Shown here piece after piece: positions 7,240 to 10,645 of a stretch of 10,645 nt of DNA. The DNA is from an uncultured Collinsella sp. (GTDB lineage Bacteria > Actinomycetota > Coriobacteriia > Coriobacteriales > Coriobacteriaceae). Made by a program: the position numbers and the translations under genes. The notes under the pieces were generated by a model. It saw only the letters and a list, made by a program, of their open reading frames with translations, did not search any database and was not told where the DNA came from. Every line of letters begins with the position of its first letter. The stretch's first letter is position 1. The stretch is taken from positions 1 to 10,645 of the forward strand of contig CAADVA010000102.1 of assembly GCA_900752345.1 (NCBI GenBank). The letters run 5' to 3'.

Positions 7240-8691
7240 TTACTTTTTGCGGGAATTGGTGAAAGCCATGAGGACCAGGCCAATAGCCAACCAGCCGATC
7301 ACGATGCTCCACTCCACCATGTTGAGGGAGGCGGGAGAGAACGGAATCACGAGCAGGCCGATGATGATGGCGCAGGCAGCGATAGCGAGGCCGATGCCAA
7401 ACTTGCCGCCGGGTACCTCGTAGGGACGAGGCAGGTCGGGCTCGGTGAAGCGCATGCGCAGGCAGGCGAGGGCGACCATGCCGCAGGAGAAGATGAAGGC
7501 GAGAGCCGACACGTTGGTCAGGGGGATGAGCATGTTCTTGCCCAGGAACGGACCAATGACGGTGATGACGCCCAGTACGACGCAGGCAAGCTTGGGAGCG
7601 CCGGACTTGGGGTCGACCTCGGCGAATTTCTCGGGCAGCTGGCCCTTGCGGCCCATGGCGAGCATGATGCGGCTCGTGGCGCCGTAGAAGGAGTTCATCG
7701 GGCCCATGGGTCCAAGCGTGGCGATGACGAGCATGGCCAGGTACAGGAGCATGTTGATGCCCTTGAGGCAGGCAAGCGCGGGAACCGGGCTCTTAACAAA
7801 CTCATGCCAGTCGAGGATGGTGCCGAACGAGTAGATGCAGACCATGTAGAAACCGCCGGCGGCCAGCAGAGCCAGGGAGATGATCTTGCCGAACTTGTTC
7901 CAGTTGAGGCCCTCGGCTGCTTCCTCAGCCTGCTGAGGAATGGTGTCGAAACCGGCGTAGAAGAACGGAGTCAGAACCAGGACCGACACGATGCCGGCGA
8001 ACAGGCTGGTGCTCTCGGTAGCGGCCTTGCCGCCGCCAGCGCCGGCAACCTGGGAGAACACAGGCATGGCATTGTCCGGCGAGCCGGTGAACAGCGAGAC
8101 GCCCATGGCGAGCAGCATGCCGCAGAGCAGGGCCTTGGTCAGGAAGGCCTGGAGCTTGGCGGCCGAGCTGGCACCGCGGAAGTTGAGGAAGATGACGTAG
8201 ACTGCAAAGCCGAGCGCAATCAGCGTCGGGAACAGGTAAACGTCGGCGCCCAGGATGGTGTAGAGCTTGACGGCGCGCAGCCACTCAAGGCCGGGCAGGC
8301 TGCCGAACATCTCGGACACGAGGGTCGAAATGGCGATGGCCTCCCACGGGCACAGGATGCCGTTGCCCAGGGCCAGGAGCCAACCGGTGATGTAGCTCAG
8401 CGTACGGCCAAAGCTACGATCGACATACTCGACGATGCCACCCGAGATGGGGATAGCAGCCGTGAGCTCACCGAAAACAGCTCCGACGGGCACGAGGAAG
8501 ATTGCACCCAAGAGGAATGCGATCATAGCGGGAACGGGACCGCCGCCCACGACCATCCAGTCGCCGACCTGCAGAACCCAACCGGTACCGATGATGGCAC
8601 CGAAACCGATGGTGAAGAAGTTCCAGAGCGAAAGCGTTTTCTTCATGCCGCCGTTATCCTCGACTGCAACTTCTGCGTTCTTGTCCGCCAT
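7240..8691 (-). CDS. APC-family amino acid/amine permease
   Basis: The product has 483 residues and about 12 predicted membrane helices, the standard size for the amino acid-polyamine-organocation (APC) family. Helix 1 contains TIGFGAIIGTGW (27-38), the glycine-rich unwound segment that contacts substrate. Other family marks are FGELTAAIPISGG (73-85), YAGFDTIPQQAEEA (245-258) in the helix 6 region, TSRIMLAMGRKGQLP (339-353) in the loop after helix 8, and RPYEVPGG (422-429). A hydrophilic stretch at about 203-228 is an external loop. The protein should import an amino acid, amine or related compound with protons or by exchange; the substrate is not determined. AGGAGGGG at 8696-8703 supports the ATG at 8691 over the internal Met16. 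The amidohydrolase gene follows on the same strand and the C39 peptidase gene diverges upstream. The leader carries several hairpins. Confidence 0.92.
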   Translation of the reverse strand: MADKNAEVAVEDNGGMKKTLSLWNFFTIGFGAIIGTGWVLQVGDWMVVGGGPVPAMIAFLLGAIFLVPVGAVFGELTAAIPISGGIVEYVDRSFGRTLSYITGWLLALGNGILCPWEAIAISTLVSEMFGSLPGLEWLRAVKLYTILGADVYLFPTLIALGFAVYVIFLNFRGASSAAKLQAFLTKALLCGMLLAMGVSLFTGSPDNAMPVFSQVAGAGGGKAATESTSLFAGIVSVLVLTPFFYAGFDTIPQQAEEAAEGLNWNKFGKIISLALLAAGGFYMVCIYSFGTILDWHEFVKSPVPALACLKGINMLLYLAMLVIATLGPMGPMNSFYGATSRIMLAMGRKGQLPEKFAEVDPKSGAPKLACVVLGVITVIGPFLGKNMLIPLTNVSALAFIFSCGMVALACLRMRFTEPDLPRPYEVPGGKFGIGLAIAACAIIIGLLVIPFSPASLNMVEWSIVIGWLAIGLVLMAFTNSRKK

Positions 8692-8711
8692 TGTTCCCCT
8701 CCTTTCCTTTT

Positions 8712-8728
8712 TGACGCCCTTGGCGTCA
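8712..8728 (-). other. Hairpin just upstream of the permease ribosome site
   Basis: TGACGCC (8712-8718) and GGCGTCA (8722-8728) form a perfect 7-bp stem with a 3-nt loop. It lies about 8 nt before the AGGAGGGG site of the permease, so in the mRNA it borders the ribosome landing area. Confidence 0.45.
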
Positions 8729-8734
8729 CCCCTT

Positions 8735-8755
8735 GCGCGGTCCGTTTTGCCGCGC
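8735..8755 (-). other. Second leader hairpin upstream of the permease
   Basis: GCGCGG (8735-8740) and CCGCGC (8750-8755) pair perfectly around a 9-nt loop. It stands 6 nt from the hairpin at 8712-8728, so the two would stack as tandem stems in the permease leader. Confidence 0.4.
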
Positions 8756-8796
8756 GCTTTTATTCCGTGGCTTTAAGATACGGCCTTGGCACAGCA

Positions 8797-8844
8797 GCGC
8801 CGCTTGTAGCTCGACCGATGGCAGAACTGCAAAACGAGCGGCGC
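8797..8844 (-). other. Long-loop inverted repeat in the permease leader region
   Basis: GCGCCGCT (8797-8804) and AGCGGCGC (8837-8844) are perfect 8-bp complements separated by 32 nt. On the plus strand ATTTTT follows, which resembles a terminator, but no plus-strand gene ends here, so a leader stem on the minus-strand transcript is the better reading. Confidence 0.35.
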
Positions 8845-8889
8845 CATTTTTGGGACGAACGGCACAGTTTGCAGCCCATTGTTGCCGCC

Positions 8890-8902
8890 CGCCCGACGGG
8901 CG
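8890..8902. repeat. 13-bp inverted repeat CGCCCG-A-CGGGCG
   Basis: Six-base arms around a single central A are exact reverse complements. The position between the divergent genes fits an operator, but GC-rich palindromes of this length also arise by chance in such DNA. Confidence 0.25.
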
Positions 8903-9050
8903 TACGCTCATCGGACGCATATAGAGATGTTTTTGAGGCCGTGTGTTTTGCGCCTTTCGTACCGTTTACCGAGCTTTTGACGCGCAGACCCCTTTGTTGC
9001 ACATCTTTTTTGTAGGATAGACAGGTTATACATGAGACAAGGCGGTACGA

Positions 9051-10085
9051 ATGGCATACGGATACAACGACGGTGATCAACGGCGACAAAGTGTTCGCCT
9101 TGCTGGCCGTACCACGCCGACGCCCAGAAGTGCCACGAGCAGCAATCCGCAACGCCCTCAAGAGCAACCCAGGCCTTCGTCTCGGCAGCAGGCAAGCAGA
9201 ACACGGCAGAGTGGCCGTCCGAGCACGGGCACAAGCGCGCAGCAAGATAGCCGCTTGGGCGCGCGCACTCGACAGCGTCAGGCCGAGGTTCCGCAACTGC
9301 GCCGCAACGGCGTACGTCAGCCCGGCATCCATATCAACCGCTTCTTTTCGCATCCCCAAGGCGGACGCGACGGCAAGTCTTACCGCTCGACATCGCACGT
9401 GAATGCCCCCGCCCTGCCGGCTCGTCGACTTCGCCTCGCACTGTGCTCTATCCTTACCTGTCTGGTCTTTGTGCTTATGAGCTCCTGTGTGTCTCACGGC
9501 TCGGCCGGTCTCGGTCCCACCGCCGAGGACAAGCTGCTCAAGGCCCCCGTCGCGCCCGGTTATTCTTTCGCCTTTTCGACCCCGCGCTCGCAATGGCAAG
9601 CCGGCACGATGCCCCATATCTATCAGATCGACCCTGCGTGGTCTGAGCTGCCTTACGCCGGCGGCACCATCCGCCAAAATGCCTGCGGGCCCACGTGCCT
9701 CACGATGGTCTATATCTTTAAGACGGGACGCACCGATATGACCCCCGTCGATATGTGCGCGCTTTCCGAGGCGGGCAATTACGCCCCCACCGGTGCAACC
9801 GAATGGTCGTTTATGACGAGCGGCGCGTGGCAGTTGGGACTTAACGGAACGGAGCTCCATAACGATCGCGAATCGATGACTCAGGCGCTGCGTTCGGGAG
9901 CGCCCGTCATCGCCGCCGTTCGGCCGGGCACCTTTACCAACGTGGGCCACTACATTGTGCTTTACGGTATTGACGACGCCGACCAGATTGGCGTCTACGA
10001 CCCCAACTCGGCCAGCCGCAGCGCCCGCCGCTGGGGCGTCGTAGAGGTCCTCAACGAAGTCGAAGCCATGTGGGCCTACTACTAG
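9051..10085 (+). CDS. Membrane-anchored C39-like cysteine peptidase with a basic, disordered N-terminus
   Basis: The product has 344 residues. Residues 1-120 are rich in Arg, Gln, Ser, Pro and Thr with almost no hydrophobic core, as in a disordered cytosolic tail. A single hydrophobic segment (about 127-145, after RRLRLA) anchors the protein and places the rest outside. The C-terminal domain (about 188-344) is a papain-fold C39-like peptidase: oxyanion Gln and catalytic Cys in RQNACGPTCLTMV (Q209, C212), His in VGHYIVLYGID (H300) and Asp in GVYDPNS (D317). The start has AAGGCGG 5 nt upstream. MSSC at 143-146 resembles a weak lipobox; a shorter start at the GTG at 9399 would give a lipoprotein-like signal but lacks a ribosome site. 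It may cut peptide substrates or cell-surface proteins. The gene stands alone on the plus strand. Confidence 0.85.
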   Translation: MAYGYNDGDQRRQSVRLAGRTTPTPRSATSSNPQRPQEQPRPSSRQQASRTRQSGRPSTGTSAQQDSRLGARTRQRQAEVPQLRRNGVRQPGIHINRFFSHPQGGRDGKSYRSTSHVNAPALPARRLRLALCSILTCLVFVLMSSCVSHGSAGLGPTAEDKLLKAPVAPGYSFAFSTPRSQWQAGTMPHIYQIDPAWSELPYAGGTIRQNACGPTCLTMVYIFKTGRTDMTPVDMCALSEAGNYAPTGATEWSFMTSGAWQLGLNGTELHNDRESMTQALRSGAPVIAAVRPGTFTNVGHYIVLYGIDDADQIGVYDPNSASRSARRWGVVEVLNEVEAMWAYY

Positions 10086-10121
10086 TCATTGGGGATAATC
10101 ATTGGGGACAGACTTAAATGA
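10086..10121 (+). repeat. Doubled TCATTGGGGA motif with REP-like flank
   Basis: TCATTGGGGA occurs at 10086-10095 and again at 10099-10108, a 13-bp period, starting directly after the peptidase stop codon. The second copy continues into ACAGACTTA and ends with AATGA (10117-10121), the reverse complement of TCATT at 10099-10103. GGGGACAGAC strings of this type are familiar from repetitive extragenic elements linked to Y1 (RAYT) transposases; that link is from memory and unchecked. Confidence 0.5.
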
Positions 10122-10151
10122 GTAGCCCCAGGCTGCCAGGAACTGCCGACA

Positions 10152-10337
10152 CGGAAAGCGCATCCCATTTTGGAGCTCAATAGCGGGATGCACTTTCCGT
10201 TAGCGGCCCGTTTGGGAAACTACGTTCCACTTTCCGGCAACATTCCGGGATGCATTTTCCGGTTGAGGCCCTCAAGGGAAACTATGTCCCATGTTGGACG
10301 CTCATTCTGGGATGCGCTTTCCGCAGTTGATTGATGC
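10152..10337. repeat. Three tandem 62-bp hairpin units
   Basis: The units are 10152-10213, 10214-10275 and 10276-10337. The block GGGATGC-N-N-TTTCCG recurs at 10185, 10247 and 10309, exactly 62 bp apart, and GGGAAACTA recurs at 10214 and 10276. By hand count without gaps, units 1 and 2 agree at 39 of 62 positions and units 2 and 3 at 35 of 62. Within each unit GGAAA (positions 2-6) pairs with TTTCC (43-47), and positions 11-16 pair with 33-38, so each folds into a hairpin; the loop (about 17-31) varies. Unit 1 has a 15-bp stem with one mismatch. The outer arms 10152-10166 and 10309-10323 are also exact 15-bp complements of each other. This is palindromic intergenic repeat DNA, not coding. Confidence 0.8.
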
Positions 10338-10340
10338 GGG

Positions 10341-10495
10341 CTTTAAGGACTGTTCCAAGCTGCCAGCAGAGACGATATGAGCAGGACATAAAAACATTGA
10401 GAGCCCCTGCTGCATGAAATCCGCGGATCAGGCCGACAATGGTGAGTGTCTAATCCAGCCGTGGCGGCCACGCCGCATTCATGGAAGGGGCTCCC
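10341..10495 (+). ncRNA. Candidate IS110 bridge RNA region
   Basis: In IS110-group elements the stretch between the left end and the transposase start encodes a structured bridge RNA of roughly 150-200 nt. One internal loop pairs with the target and another with the element's own ends. This 155-nt stretch is in that position, carries no gene, and contains several stems: CAGCAG (10364-10369) with CTGCTG (10407-10412), or alternatively AGCAGG (10380-10385) with CCTGCT (10406-10411); the palindrome ATCCGCGGAT (10419-10428); and CGTGG (10460-10464) with CCACG (10468-10472). Position and structure support the call; the guide segments were not identified and the RNA ends are unknown. Confidence 0.45.
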
Positions 10496-10645
10496 ATGCT
10501 CGATACTACCATCTTCGTCGGCCTCGACGTCCACGCCCGCTCGATAAAGGCAGTCTCCCTCGACGTCATGACCGGGGAGGTGCGCTGCGCGACCTTCGGC
10601 TACGACGCCGGAGCCGTTGCGGAGTGGGTGCGGTCCGTGGACCCA
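10496..10645 (+). CDS. IS110-family transposase (serine/DEDD recombinase), N-terminal 50 residues
   Basis: Fifty codons are present before the window ends. IFVGLDVHARSIKAVSLD (residues 6-23) is the hallmark N-terminus of the IS110 family; D11 in GLDVH is the first acidic residue of the RuvC-like DEDD site. The remaining acidic residues and the C-terminal Tnp_IS116/IS110/IS902 domain with its catalytic serine lie outside, so intactness cannot be judged. AAGGGG at 10485-10490 stands 5 nt before the ATG at 10496. An in-frame ATG at 10481 would add five residues but overlaps that ribosome site, so it is less likely. The enzyme recombines the circular element with target DNA under guidance of the bridge RNA. 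The frame is undamaged as far as seen. Confidence 0.88.
   Translation, partial: MLDTTIFVGLDVHARSIKAVSLDVMTGEVRCATFGYDAGAVAEWVRSVDP

Larger units (their letters stand above)
8692..9050. promoter_or_regulatory. Divergent intergenic region between permease and C39 peptidase
   Basis: These 359 bp separate two divergent genes and must hold both promoters. No convincing -35/-10 pair stands out on either strand; on the plus strand TTGACG at about 8977-8982 and TAGGAT at about 9013-9018 are isolated partial matches. What is clear is structure: inverted repeats at 8712-8728, 8735-8755, 8797-8844 and 8890-8902. The peptidase ribosome site AAGGCGG is at 9039-9045. No open frame here has coding character or a recognisable motif. 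Confidence 0.5.
10338..10645 (+). mobile_element. IS110-family insertion sequence, left part only
   Basis: The element is recognised from its transposase start at 10496 and from the structured gene-free leader before it. The left boundary is placed near 10338-10345 because similarity to the third 62-bp repeat unit ends after GGG at 10338-10340. IS110-group elements typically lack clear terminal inverted repeats and do not make the usual target duplications, so no end motif confirms the boundary. The right end is beyond the window. Confidence 0.6.

Noticed and set aside
8797..8850. Stem plus ATTTTT as a plus-strand terminator
   Set aside because: No plus-strand gene ends upstream, and the 32-nt loop is too long for a typical intrinsic terminator.
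7804..9015. Open frame of 403 codons on the plus strand across the permease gene
   Set aside because: The translation is Gly/Gln/Glu/Asp/Arg-rich without domains, while the minus strand encodes a clear APC permease.
8692..9050. Known riboswitch or T-box in the permease leader
   Set aside because: I looked for T-box, SAM, lysine and glycine riboswitch core motifs and saw none; only simple stems are present.
8760..9950. Open frame of 396 codons on the minus strand across the C39 peptidase gene
   Set aside because: It overlaps the plus-strand gene almost completely, has no recognisable domain and a composition typical of an antisense frame in GC-rich DNA; the plus-strand product has an intact Cys-His-Asp triad and a good ribosome site.
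10152..10337. Tandem 62-bp units as a CRISPR array
   Set aside because: There is no invariant repeat of 23-37 bp alternating with unique spacers; the whole 62-bp unit is loosely conserved and no cas gene is in view.
10334..10478. ATGCGG at 10334-10339 complementary to CCGCAT at 10473-10478 as target-guide pairing of the bridge RNA
   Set aside because: Only six bases, close to the transposase start rather than in a clear internal loop; a match this short is expected by chance.
10346..10531. Short minus-strand open frame near 10343-10534
   Set aside because: It crosses the IS leader and the transposase start, and has no motif; its Cys/His content is not arranged as a known zinc site.

Overview
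The window looks like chromosome of a GC-rich, Gram-positive gut-type actinobacterium. Coriobacteriia, and Collinsella in particular, fits best: G/C-ending codons, strong AGGAGG-type ribosome binding sites, closely packed genes, and protein sequences that resemble that group. This is judgement from sequence style, not a database match.

Layout. From 1 to 8691 every gene lies on the minus strand. Read in the direction of transcription (right to left) they are: an APC-family permease (8691-7240), a metal-dependent amidohydrolase (7108-5831), a LytS-type sensor kinase (5719-4328) with its LytTR response regulator (4289-3555), a zinc-dependent phospholipase C-like protein (3462-2518), an UMF1/Atg22-type MFS transporter (2416-1157), and a glycosyltransferase with a GT-A fold (985 to the left edge, cut off there). 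On the plus strand are a membrane-anchored C39-like cysteine peptidase (9051-10085) and, at the right edge, the first 50 codons of an IS110-family transposase (10496-10645).

How the genes may work together. The permease and amidohydrolase are probably co-transcribed and form an uptake-plus-hydrolysis module for an amino-acid-like or peptide-like substrate. A weak terminator separates them from the kinase/regulator pair. That pair has the LytS/LytTR design which in other bacteria often controls neighbouring transporter genes, so local control of the permease operon is a reasonable hypothesis. The phospholipase-like gene, the UMF1 transporter and the glycosyltransferase show no obvious pathway link. 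A strong terminator lies between the UMF1 gene and the glycosyltransferase.

Non-coding regions. The 359 bp between the divergent permease and peptidase genes contain several inverted repeats in the permease leader. The 410 bp between the peptidase and the transposase are the most unusual part. They hold a doubled TCATTGGGGA motif, then three 62-bp tandem units (10152-10337) that each fold into a hairpin with conserved arms and a variable loop, then about 155 nt of structured, gene-free DNA just before the IS110 transposase. That last stretch sits where IS110-group elements encode their bridge (guide) RNA. The third repeat stops matching at about 10340, which suggests the element inserted into, or right beside, a palindromic repeat array.
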